A DNA stretch of 64,000 nucleotides from assembly GCA_947630285.1 (NCBI GenBank), contig CANRHD010000004.1, positions 1-64,000 on the forward strand, written 5' to 3'. Each line of letters begins with the position of its first letter. The first letter of the stretch is position 1. This document shows, piece after piece, positions 42,307-50,456 of the stretch. The position numbers were made by a program, and so were the translations under genes. The notes under the pieces were generated by a model. That model saw only the letters and a list, made by a program, of their open reading frames with translations, was not told the origin of the DNA and ran no database searches. Source of the stretch: an uncultured Clostridia bacterium (GTDB lineage: Bacteria > Bacillota > Clostridia > Oscillospirales > Acutalibacteraceae).

Positions 42307-44523
42307 TTATTTTTGTGCGCCGTTTAATTTATCTGTCAAATCGAACTTGCCCTTTTTGCACAAAAGAGTATTTTTGTCTCCCGGCTTTATTCTTGTTACG
42401 GTATCGCCTATGTAACGAATATCTATCGGGCAAAGCTTATCGCAAAGCTCGCAAACGGATTTCCTGCTCTCTTCTTCAACAGCAAGCTGTTTTTTAATAG
42501 GCTGTTTTTCCTTTAAAGCGCCTGTGGGGCACACATCGACGCAGGCTCCGCAGAATGTGCAGGAGCTTAAATCAAGCGGCAGAGAAAGCTCGGGATTAAC
42601 TATTGTGTCAAATCCCCTGCCTATAAGTCCGAGCGCAGTAACGCCCTCTCTTTCCTCGCAGACACGCACGCAAAGACCGCAAAGAATACATTTATCCGCA
42701 TTTCTTATAATCAAAGATGATTTATCCTCATTATTTCTGAAATGCTTTTCTCCGCTGAATTTTTGCGGTTTTACATCATATTCGTTGGCGTATTCGATAA
42801 GCTTGCACTCATAGTAGTCGTGACAGCCGCATTCAAGACAGCGCATAGCTTCGTTTACCGCCGTTTCCTCGGAAATGCCGAGCGCAACCTCTTTGAAGCT
42901 GTTTTTCCTCTCGTCGGCGGGAAGCACGGGCATCTCTGCCCTCACAGCCTTTTCAAATTTATCAAAATAGCCGTCGGGCAGGGTTCTCTCAACATAAAAC
43001 GGTTTTTTATACTTAACATCTTCACCGTTTAAGTACCTGTCAATAACAACCGAGGCCTTTTGCGCTTCACCTATAGCCTCAATGGCGATAGAAGCCCCCC
43101 TGTTGGAAACATCGCCGACAGCGAAAACTCCGTCTGCGGAGGTTCTGAACGAGCCGCTGTCCGCAAGGATTGTATTTTTTGCGGAAATTTCAAGACCCTC
43201 AAAGCCCTCGAGCTCGGGATATTGGCCGATAGCCATAATAACGGTGTCAAATTCAACTTCCTCAACCGAACCGTCAACGGCCTTCGGCCTTCTTCTTCCG
43301 CTTTCATCGGGTTCGCCAAGCTCATATTTTTGGATTTTTACGGATTTTAATTTACCGTTTTCGCTTATAATTTCACAGGGACTTGAAAGGAAGCAAAAAT
43401 CAACGCCCTCCTCCATAGCCTCTTTTATTTCAATATCCTCGGCAGGCATCTCGTCCCTTGTTCTTCTGTAAAGAACCCTGACTTCCTTTGCGCCGAGTCT
43501 GACCGCCGTTCTGCAAGCGTCCATTGCGGTATTTCCGCCGCCGCAGATCGCCACCCTGCCGCCTATTTCCGGCCTGTTTCCGAGAGCGACCTCCCTGAGG
43601 AAATCAATACCGCCGATTACGCCCTCGCAGTCCTCGCCGGCAATACGCATTTTACTGCTGTTCCATGCGCCGAGAGCCACAACAACTGCGTCGTAATCCT
43701 TTTTAAGCTCGTCAAGACTGATGTCCCTGCCTATTTTTACATTGTTTTTAAAATTAACGCCCAAGTCCTCAATTTGCTTTATTTCCCTGTCAAGTATCGA
43801 CTTGGGAAGCCTGTACTCGGGAATACCGTATCTGAGCATACCGCCCATTTTTTCCATCATATCAAAAACGGTTACGCCGTGTCCCATTCTTCTTAAGAAA
43901 AACGCCGCAGTAAGGCCGCCCGGCCCTCCGCCGATTACGGCAACCCTTTTACCAGTATCGGGTTCGACGGGAGGTATGTAGCGGTCGTCGCTCGCCAAAT
44001 CCATATCGCCGACAAAGCCCTTTAAAGCGGCTATTGATACAGGCTCGTCAACATACTTTCTTCTGCATTTCTTTTCACACGGGTGAGGACAAATTCTGCC
44101 TATCGACGAGGGAAAAGCTATCCTCTCTTTAATGAGCCTGACAGCCTGTTTATATTCCCCGTTTGCAATAAGCCCAACATAGCCCTGGCAGTCCGTATTT
44201 GCCGGACATTCAAGCGAACAGGGAGCTTTGCAGTCGCCGTCGTGGTCGGATATAAGCAGTTCGAGCGCAGTTTTCCTTGCCCTTATTACCCTATCGGACT
44301 TTGTGTTAATAACCATGGACTCACTGCACTTTGTTGAGCAGGCACGCAAAAGCTTTGCCGAACCCTCCGCTTCAACAACGCAAAGACCGCAGGCGCCGTA
44401 TGTTTCGACCCGTCCGTCATAGCACAAATTGGGAATTTTTATTCCGTTTTCGCTTGCCGCTTCAAGGATAGTTGTATTTTCCTCAACGGTAAGCTTTTTT
44501 CCGTCTATAGTTATGTTTATCAT
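42307..44523 (-). CDS. NfnB/GltD-like flavin oxidoreductase fused to NuoG-type Fe-S domain (StnC-like)
   Basis: 738 residues. Order: [2Fe-2S] ferredoxin domain (Cys motif CYDGRVETYGACGLCVVE, residues ~34-52); NuoG-type SDHDGDCKAPCSLECP Cys motif near 95; GltD/NfnB-type linker Cys motif GRICPHPCEKKCRR near 140; FAD site VAVIGGGPGGLTAAFFLRRMG near 192; NAD(P) site VAICGGGNTAMDACRTA near 318; two [4Fe-4S] motifs (CILCGLCVRVCE, CTFCGACVDVCPTGA) near 615-660; and a terminal CELCDKLCP cluster. The set matches StnC of the Sporomusa-type NADH-dependent ferredoxin:NADP transhydrogenase. Downstream of, and one base from, the NuoF-like gene. Confidence 0.75.
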   Translation of the reverse strand: MINITIDGKKLTVEENTTILEAASENGIKIPNLCYDGRVETYGACGLCVVEAEGSAKLLRACSTKCSESMVINTKSDRVIRARKTALELLISDHDGDCKAPCSLECPANTDCQGYVGLIANGEYKQAVRLIKERIAFPSSIGRICPHPCEKKCRRKYVDEPVSIAALKGFVGDMDLASDDRYIPPVEPDTGKRVAVIGGGPGGLTAAFFLRRMGHGVTVFDMMEKMGGMLRYGIPEYRLPKSILDREIKQIEDLGVNFKNNVKIGRDISLDELKKDYDAVVVALGAWNSSKMRIAGEDCEGVIGGIDFLREVALGNRPEIGGRVAICGGGNTAMDACRTAVRLGAKEVRVLYRRTRDEMPAEDIEIKEAMEEGVDFCFLSSPCEIISENGKLKSVKIQKYELGEPDESGRRRPKAVDGSVEEVEFDTVIMAIGQYPELEGFEGLEISAKNTILADSGSFRTSADGVFAVGDVSNRGASIAIEAIGEAQKASVVIDRYLNGEDVKYKKPFYVERTLPDGYFDKFEKAVRAEMPVLPADERKNSFKEVALGISEETAVNEAMRCLECGCHDYYECKLIEYANEYDVKPQKFSGEKHFRNNEDKSSLIIRNADKCILCGLCVRVCEEREGVTALGLIGRGFDTIVNPELSLPLDLSSCTFCGACVDVCPTGALKEKQPIKKQLAVEEESRKSVCELCDKLCPIDIRYIGDTVTRIKPGDKNTLLCKKGKFDLTDKLNGAQK

Positions 44524-44524
44524 A

Positions 44525-46276
44525 TCATCTTACCTCGACAGCGGAGAAATTGCAGTTACCCCTGCACTTTCCGCACTTAATACATTTATCTGCGTCAATG
44601 GCGTGCGGCTGTTTTACCTTTCCTGAAATTGCGTTTACGGGGCAGTTTTTCGCACATTTTGTGCAGCCTACGCATTTGCTCGAATCAATCACATATTTAA
44701 TAAGAGCGGAACACTCGCCTGCCGGGCACTTTTTATTGTTGATATGCGCCTCATACTCGTCCCTGAAATATTTTAAAGTTGTCAGCACGGGATTAGGCGC
44801 TGTCTGTCCGAGTCCGCACAAAGCTCCGTCCTTTACGGAATAGCACAGCTCCTCAAGCAGTTCAATATCTCCCGGTCTGCCGTTCCCCTCGACAATCCTT
44901 GTAAGCATCTCGTACATTCTTTTTGTGCCGAGCCTGCAATGCACGCATTTTCCGCAGGATTCCTTGGTGGTGAAATCAAGGAAAAACTTAGCCATACCTA
45001 CCATACAGGTGCTTTCGTCCATAACAACCATACCGCCCGAGCCCATAATTGCGCCCGTCTGCGCCAACGCCTTATAGTCGATTACGGTATCAAGCAGGCT
45101 TTCGGGGATACAGCCGCCCGAAGGGCCGCCCATCTGCACGGCTTTGAACTTTTTAGAATCCCTTATTCCGCCGCCTATATCGAAAATTACCTCTCTCAAG
45201 GTCATACCCATGGGAATTTCCACAAGGCCGCCCCGTTTTATTTTACCCGTGAGTGCGAATACCTTTGTACCCTTACTGTTTTCGGTACCCATCTGCGCAA
45301 ATTTTTCGCCGCCGTTTAAAATAATCCAGGCTACATTCGCATATGTTTCAACATTGTTTATGTTTGACGGCTTATGCCAATATCCCTCCTGCGCCGGGAA
45401 CGGAGGCTTGAGCCTCGGCATACCTCTGTTGCCTTCAAGGGATTCTATCAGCGCCGTTTCCTCGCCGCATACAAATGCGCCTGCGCCGGCCTTTATTCTC
45501 ATTTTGCAGGAAAATCCGCTTGAAAGTATGTTCTCACCCAAAAAGCCCCTTTCCTCCGCCTGTTTAATGGCTTTTTCAAGCCTTTTGACGGCAAGGGGAT
45601 ATTCGGCCCTTACATAAACGACCATTTCGCCTGCGCCGATTGCGTATGCGCCGATGAGCATGCCCTCTATAAGGGAATGGGGGTCGCTTTCTATAACGGC
45701 TCTGTCCATAAATGCGCCGGGATCGCCCTCGTCCGCATTGCAAATGAGATACTTTTCGCTGCCCTCGGAATTGCGCGCGGCGTTCCACTTAAACCATGTC
45801 GGGAAGCCTGCGCCGCCTCTTCCGGCAAGGCCGGAAACCTTTATTTCCTCGATTACCTGCTGTGCCGTCATTGTTTTTAAAACCTTTTCAACGGCCTTAT
45901 ATCCGTCGCAGGCAAGGTATTCGTCAATATCCTCGGGATTAATCAGACCGCAGTGCCTGAGAGCAATTCTCGTCTGTTTATTTAAAAACTCCTCGTCTTC
46001 TTTGCTGATTTTAAGCGCTTCCAAATCTTCGAGAGAGTTTTCGCTAACAGCCTTAATTATCGCTTCACAGTCATTTTCGGAAACCTTGACAAGTCTTGTT
46101 AAATCTCCGTTATCGTCATATATATCAACTATTGGCTCAAGAAAGCACATACCGTTACAGCCGGTAAAGCCCAAGTCTATACCGTCATATTTTTCTGTCA
46201 ATTTTTCAAAAGCGGAATAAACCTTTGCTGCACCTGCCGCAATACCGCAGCTTCCCTCGCCGACTACTATTTTCAC
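44525..46276 (-). CDS. NuoF/HydB-like NADH-binding flavoprotein subunit
   Basis: 583 residues. N-terminal thioredoxin-like [2Fe-2S] part (Cys near 10, GFTGCNGMCFLEP near 37), then SGLAGRGGAGFPTWFKWN near 148 (FMN), CNADEGDPGAFMDRAVIESDPHSL near 177 (NADH site), CGEETALIESLEGNRG near 264, ESCGKCVHCRLGTKRM near 443 ([4Fe-4S]) and two C-terminal ferredoxin clusters (CVGCTKCAKNCPVNA, CIKCGKCRGNCNF). This is the bifurcating-type NuoF (HydB/StnB), where FMN splits NADH electrons. Overlaps the NuoE-like gene by four bases. Confidence 0.85.
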   Translation of the reverse strand: MKIVVGEGSCGIAAGAAKVYSAFEKLTEKYDGIDLGFTGCNGMCFLEPIVDIYDDNGDLTRLVKVSENDCEAIIKAVSENSLEDLEALKISKEDEEFLNKQTRIALRHCGLINPEDIDEYLACDGYKAVEKVLKTMTAQQVIEEIKVSGLAGRGGAGFPTWFKWNAARNSEGSEKYLICNADEGDPGAFMDRAVIESDPHSLIEGMLIGAYAIGAGEMVVYVRAEYPLAVKRLEKAIKQAEERGFLGENILSSGFSCKMRIKAGAGAFVCGEETALIESLEGNRGMPRLKPPFPAQEGYWHKPSNINNVETYANVAWIILNGGEKFAQMGTENSKGTKVFALTGKIKRGGLVEIPMGMTLREVIFDIGGGIRDSKKFKAVQMGGPSGGCIPESLLDTVIDYKALAQTGAIMGSGGMVVMDESTCMVGMAKFFLDFTTKESCGKCVHCRLGTKRMYEMLTRIVEGNGRPGDIELLEELCYSVKDGALCGLGQTAPNPVLTTLKYFRDEYEAHINNKKCPAGECSALIKYVIDSSKCVGCTKCAKNCPVNAISGKVKQPHAIDADKCIKCGKCRGNCNFSAVEVR

Positions 46277-46767
46277 TGCTCATTCCCCTCCTCAAGCGCA
46301 TTTTGTCTTAGAGTATTTAAAATGCCTATTACTTTATCCGGGGTCAGACTGCCGTATGTTTCGCCGTTAATCATCATAACGGGAGAAAGACTGCAACAGC
46401 CGAGGCAGGCAACATTTTTAAGGCTGAACAGGCCGTCCTCGGTTGTTTCGCCGTCGCTTATTCCGAGCGTTTCGTTAATCGTTTTTTCAATGAGGTCTGA
46501 ATTATTGACATGGCACGCCGTACCCTTGCAGAGCATAATTAAATACTTGCCCACGGGTTTTAGGCGAAACTGCGTGTAAAATGTTGCGACGCCCATAATT
46601 TTGGCAACCGGTATTGACATTTTGTCGGAAATATGTTTTATAATCTCCTCCGGTAAATAGCCGTATATGTCCTGAGCGTGCTGTAAAACAGTTATCAAAC
46701 TGCCCTTTACAGACGCATAATCTTCAAGCGTTTTGTCAAGTAAAGTTAAATCTATATTCTCAGCCAT
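46273..46767 (-). CDS. NuoE/HydC-like [2Fe-2S] subunit
   Basis: 164 residues. A helical N-terminus with GSLITVLQHAQDIYGYLP is followed by a thioredoxin-like fold carrying the four Cys ligands: CKGTACHVNN near 80 and VACLGCCSLSPVMMING near 118. It is the small subunit partner of NuoF in complex I, HydABC and StnABC. As first gene of the three-gene operon it has GGAGG before ATG 46767. No hydrogenase (H-cluster) subunit is visible nearby, so a transhydrogenase role is more likely than hydrogenase. Confidence 0.85.
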   Translation of the reverse strand: MAENIDLTLLDKTLEDYASVKGSLITVLQHAQDIYGYLPEEIIKHISDKMSIPVAKIMGVATFYTQFRLKPVGKYLIMLCKGTACHVNNSDLIEKTINETLGISDGETTEDGLFSLKNVACLGCCSLSPVMMINGETYGSLTPDKVIGILNTLRQNALEEGNEQ

Positions 46768-46849
46768 ACTTTCCTCCGTGTATTGAACTCAATTATATAT
46801 TTTAATCTTTTTTATATCAAATGGCAACGAACAAATATTGTATTTTTTA

Positions 46850-46878
46850 TCGACAAATGTAAAAAAATATAGTATAAT
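46850..46878 (+). promoter_or_regulatory. Promoter of the PHP gene
   Basis: TCGACA (46850-46855), 17-base spacer and a perfect TATAAT (46873-46878), 25 bases before ATG 46903. Confidence 0.65.
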
Positions 46879-46902
46879 ATGCACAAAAGAAGGGAATTGT
46901 TT

Positions 46903-47586
46903 ATGTATAAAACCGAACTGCACTCTCACACCGCAGAAACAAGTAACTGCGGTAAGACCAAGGCAAAAGACCTTGTAAACGCCTATATTGACGCAGGTTA
47001 CAGCACCGTTGTAATAAGCGACCATTTAAGCACCCACACTTATTTCAGGTACAATTATGATAAGATGAGCTGGGACGAAAAGATAGATGTTTTTGTCAGG
47101 GGCTTCAATACGGCGCTTGAAGCGGCAAAGGGCAGATTAAACATACTTTTCGGCATGGAAATGCGGTTTGACGAAGCTCTGCCGGAGCACGATTTAAACG
47201 ACTATCTTGTTTTCGGAGTAACCGAAGATTTCCTGAGAAAAAACGGCGACCTCATTAATATGAACATAAAGTCTTTTTCTGAGCTTGCGCATAAAAACGG
47301 ATTGTTGATTTACCAGGCGCACCCTTTCAGGGACGATATGACGAGGGCCGACCCTGCGCTTGTTGACGGTGTTGAAATATACAACGGGAACAGAAGGCAT
47401 GACTCCAGAAACGATAAGGCCGAAAAATGGGCAAGGGAAAACGGATTAAAAGGCACCTCGGGTTCCGATTTCCACAAACCCGAAGATGTCGCTCACGGCG
47501 GAATACTTACGGATACGGAAATTAAGACAAACGGCGATTTACTGAAAATACTTAAAAGCAACAATTATGAAATAATCAGAAATTAA
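46903..47586 (+). CDS. PHP-domain phosphoesterase
   Basis: 227 residues from ATG 46903 (AGGGAA eight bases upstream; the upstream ATG at 46879 overlaps the promoter). TELHSHTAETSNCGK near 4 is the H-x-H motif, VISDHLSTHTY near 39 the Asp-His pair, GMEMRFDE near 86 the Glu, and HPFR/ GSDFHKPED near 148 and 193 the remaining metal ligands. PHP proteins are trinuclear-metal phosphatases or nucleases (for example histidinol phosphatase). The substrate is undetermined. Confidence 0.82.
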   Translation: MYKTELHSHTAETSNCGKTKAKDLVNAYIDAGYSTVVISDHLSTHTYFRYNYDKMSWDEKIDVFVRGFNTALEAAKGRLNILFGMEMRFDEALPEHDLNDYLVFGVTEDFLRKNGDLINMNIKSFSELAHKNGLLIYQAHPFRDDMTRADPALVDGVEIYNGNRRHDSRNDKAEKWARENGLKGTSGSDFHKPEDVAHGGILTDTEIKTNGDLLKILKSNNYEIIRN

Positions 47587-47596
47587 CGCAAAATTT

Positions 47597-47912
47597 ATGC
47601 CGCATTGGTTATCAATGCGGCATCAGAGTGTAGAAAAAGTATGTTTCACTTGGCAATATGCACAAAAGGAGTAAGATTATGGGGAACCCCCGGCGAGGGT
47701 TCCCCACCGCAAAACAGTTCACCGAACTGTTTTGCGCCCCTCCTGCGCTCTTTGAAGTGCAAGGATTTCGCAGTCTGCGGACTGCGCCGAGGGCTTTGCC
47801 CCTCGACCCCACCGCCTTTTGAAAAAGGCGGACGAAAACTTTTGGATATTTTGCTATTGCAAAACAGTTTATCGACGGACTGTGCCGCATTGGTTATCAA
47901 TGCGGCGTTTTT
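47597..47912. repeat. Intergenic hairpin array bracketed by two copies of one terminator-like palindrome
   Basis: The 325 bases between the PHP and DegV genes hold no convincing gene. An identical 23-base palindrome, stem GCCGCATTG, occurs at 47599-47621 and 47884-47906; the second is followed by a T-run. Between them are stems at 47681-47705 (GGGGAACCC/GGGTTCCCC), 47709-47735 (12 bp around GCAAAACAGTTC), 47769-47786 (CGCAGTC/GACTGCG), 47788-47805 and 47812-47831 (CCGCCTTT/AAAGGCGG). GC content is higher than nearby intergenic DNA. Looks like a non-coding palindromic element inserted in a terminator. Confidence 0.75.
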
Positions 47913-48796
47913 TATGTTCTGTCCGAGCCTACAAAGAACAGGCCTATTGCGCCCGGTCCCGTATGCGAGCCTATAATCGGCCCTATATCGTATTTTTCTA
48001 TTTTTCCTTTTAGGTTGGGGAATTTTTCCTCTATCATTCCGATTACGGCGTCTGCGTCATCGGAACAGGCAGCGTGAGAAATAAAGCATTTGTTGTTGTA
48101 ATTATAGCCGCCGTCCGCATATTTTTCCATTCTTTCTACAAGTGCGCTCATAGCCTTAGCCTTACCCCTGCATTTTTCCGTGGGAACAATTACGCCCTTT
48201 TCATTGAGTCTGAGCAGAGGACAAATTTTTAAAATAGTTCCTACCCAGCCGGAGGCCGGAGAAATTCTGCCGCCCCTTATGAAATTTTTAAGGTCCGTTG
48301 CAAAAAACCAATAATGAATTTTATGCTTCAGCGTCTCCGCATATTCTATTAAATCCTCTAATTTCATTCCCTCGTCCCGTCTGTCGGCAAGTATGGAAAC
48401 ATACATGCCCTGACCCGTAGCTCCGCCGAGAGAGTCCAAGACATAAATATTTGAATCGGGATATTTTTCCTTAACCTCCTGCTTTGCCAAAAGAGCGCAA
48501 TTATAAGAGCCCGACATACCCGAGGAAAAATCAATATGTAAAATCGGCTTTCCCTCCTGAGCAAGCTTTTCAAAATACTCGGTATATCTGCTTACATTAA
48601 CCTGCGAGGTAGTTGGCTCTGCGCCGTTTTTCATTTTTTCGTAAAACTCCGAAACAGGCATGGTTTTTCCGAAGTCGTGCGGATATTCAACCCCGTCAAG
48701 CGCATAGGTAAAACAGATATATCTTATATCCCTGCTCTCCATATACTCGTTTGTAAGGTCCACGGTCGAACTGCAAGAAAGAATAAAGTCTGACAT
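47912..48796 (-). CDS. DegV family fatty-acid-binding protein
   Basis: 294 residues. FILSCSSTVDLTNEYMESRDI at the start, AEPTTSQVNVSRYTEYFEKL near 80, ILHIDFSSGMSGSYNCALLA near 107, LDSLGGATGQGM near 140 and the C-terminal IGPIIGSHTGPGAIGLFFVG match DegV proteins. They bind a single fatty acid and, as FakB, present it to the FakA kinase for phospholipid synthesis. No FakA gene is in view. Start ATG 48796. Confidence 0.9.
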   Translation of the reverse strand: MSDFILSCSSTVDLTNEYMESRDIRYICFTYALDGVEYPHDFGKTMPVSEFYEKMKNGAEPTTSQVNVSRYTEYFEKLAQEGKPILHIDFSSGMSGSYNCALLAKQEVKEKYPDSNIYVLDSLGGATGQGMYVSILADRRDEGMKLEDLIEYAETLKHKIHYWFFATDLKNFIRGGRISPASGWVGTILKICPLLRLNEKGVIVPTEKCRGKAKAMSALVERMEKYADGGYNYNNKCFISHAACSDDADAVIGMIEEKFPNLKGKIEKYDIGPIIGSHTGPGAIGLFFVGSDRT

Positions 48797-48816
48797 TATT
48801 ATACTCCTTAAAATTA

Positions 48817-50445
48817 TTAGTTTATATCAGGCTTGTGGCTTACCGCCCAAGCAATATTTGTAGCGTGGTCCGCAACTCTTTCAAAATCGGTAATTGTATT
48901 TATGAAAAGCATACCCGATTTAGTGCCGCAAATGTGTTTATTAAGCCTTTCGATATGGGACTGCCGATAATCCTCCTCCATCTTATCGACAAAAGCCTCC
49001 AGCGCATTGATTTTTTTGGCCTTTTCGTAAGTGAGCTCCTGATTTGTAAACGATTCGACAGCCTCGTCGATAAGCTCAAGCGTCGTTTCAAACATAGATT
49101 TCAGCTCTGCGCTCCCCTCGTCGGAAAACTCTATGCTTTCCTCGTTTCTCGACTGCGCCGCCTCCGAAAGGTTCTGCGCATGGTCGCCGATGCGTTCAAT
49201 ATCGTTAATTACATGGAAGACCCGACCTATATATTTGGCGTCGTGGTAAGATAAATCAAGGGCGTTTATTTTTACTAAAATCGGCGTAATATTGTGATTA
49301 AGATAGTTAATGACATCTTCGGTGTGCTGAATTTCATCGAAATGCTCAACGGAATTTGACAAAAGATCGTTTGCCGCCAAAACAAAATTATTCCTTGCAA
49401 GCAACGCCATTCTGTGTACTTCTTTGGCTACCTGGGCAACGGCAAAGGGAGGCGTATTTACCATCAGGTTGTCAACATAGTGCATCGAAAAATCATTTTC
49501 GGACTCGTCTTTTTTATCGGGTATTATTATTTCCGCAAGCCTTACAAGAAGCTTTGCAAACGGGAACATTATTACGGTCGAGACAACATTAAAAATAATG
49601 TGAATTAATGAAAGCTGCATCATTTTGTTGTCGCTGATATGCTCAATCCAATCCGTAAACGGCACAAGCCTTGAAAAAGCGATGAAGAAAACTGCGCCGA
49701 AAACATTAAACAATATGTGCATAACCGCAGTTCTTTTGGAATTTTTCTTTGTTCCTATTGTGGAGATCAAAGCGGTTACGCAGGTGCCGATATTTTGGCC
49801 GTAAATTATATAAGCCGCAAAATTTAACGGTATAAGCCCCTGCGAGGCCAGAGCCTGCAAAATACCTATGCTCGCCGCAGAGCTTTGAATTATTGCGGTT
49901 GTAACGGCGCCGATTGCAACGGCGACAATGGGGTTCTCCGCTTCCAAAATCCAGTTTTTAAAAAGCTGTGACTGCGCAAGCGGCTCCATGGCGTTTTTCA
50001 TCAGGTTCATTCCAAGAAAAAGCATACCGAAGCCCGTTATGGCAAGCCCTAAATGCCTGTAAGAATTTTTCTTTGCGAACATAGACCAAAAAGCGCCTAT
50101 TCCTATTGCCACGGGCGCATAAAGCCCGATGTCGAGCGATACCAAAACGCTTGTTGTGGTGGTGCCTATATTGGCGCCCATAATAACGCCTATTGCCTGC
50201 GTAAGGTTCATAACACCCGTGTTGACAAATCCCACAACCATAACGGTCGTTGCAGAAGAGCTCTGTATAAGCGTAGTTATGACAAAGCCTATCAAAACGG
50301 CGGAAAATCTGTTGCTCGTTGTTTTTTCAAACAATGATTTTAATTTTTTTCCTGCCGCAAGCTCAAGCCCCTCGCCCAAAATTTTAATGCCGTAAAGCAA
50401 TAAGCCGAGACCGCTCAACAACATCGCTATGCTATCAAATCCCAT
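48817..50445 (-). CDS. Na/Pi cotransporter family protein with PhoU-like domain
   Basis: 542 residues. The membrane part has two inverted repeats, each with the QSSSA signature: ITTLIQSSSATTVMVVGFVN near 56 and VTTAIIQSSAASIGILQAL near 182. Residues ~350-540 form a PhoU-like helical bundle (HDAKYIGRVFHVINDIERIGDHAQN and later DFERVADHATNIAWA). Such NptA/YjbB-type proteins move phosphate with sodium, often as exporters. It lies 11 bases behind the GH20 gene and ahead of DegV. Confidence 0.9.
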   Translation of the reverse strand: MGFDSIAMLLSGLGLLLYGIKILGEGLELAAGKKLKSLFEKTTSNRFSAVLIGFVITTLIQSSSATTVMVVGFVNTGVMNLTQAIGVIMGANIGTTTTSVLVSLDIGLYAPVAIGIGAFWSMFAKKNSYRHLGLAITGFGMLFLGMNLMKNAMEPLAQSQLFKNWILEAENPIVAVAIGAVTTAIIQSSAASIGILQALASQGLIPLNFAAYIIYGQNIGTCVTALISTIGTKKNSKRTAVMHILFNVFGAVFFIAFSRLVPFTDWIEHISDNKMMQLSLIHIIFNVVSTVIMFPFAKLLVRLAEIIIPDKKDESENDFSMHYVDNLMVNTPPFAVAQVAKEVHRMALLARNNFVLAANDLLSNSVEHFDEIQHTEDVINYLNHNITPILVKINALDLSYHDAKYIGRVFHVINDIERIGDHAQNLSEAAQSRNEESIEFSDEGSAELKSMFETTLELIDEAVESFTNQELTYEKAKKINALEAFVDKMEEDYRQSHIERLNKHICGTKSGMLFINTITDFERVADHATNIAWAVSHKPDIN

Positions 50446-50456
50446 TACTTCCCCCG

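Noticed and set aside
42307-46767. NADH-dependent [FeFe]-hydrogenase (HydABC)
   Set aside because: No H-cluster subunit is present and the third gene has a GltD/NfnB-like body.
47597-47912. Small ORFs on both strands in the hairpin array
   Set aside because: They lack ribosome sites, run through the stem-loops and show no protein-like composition.
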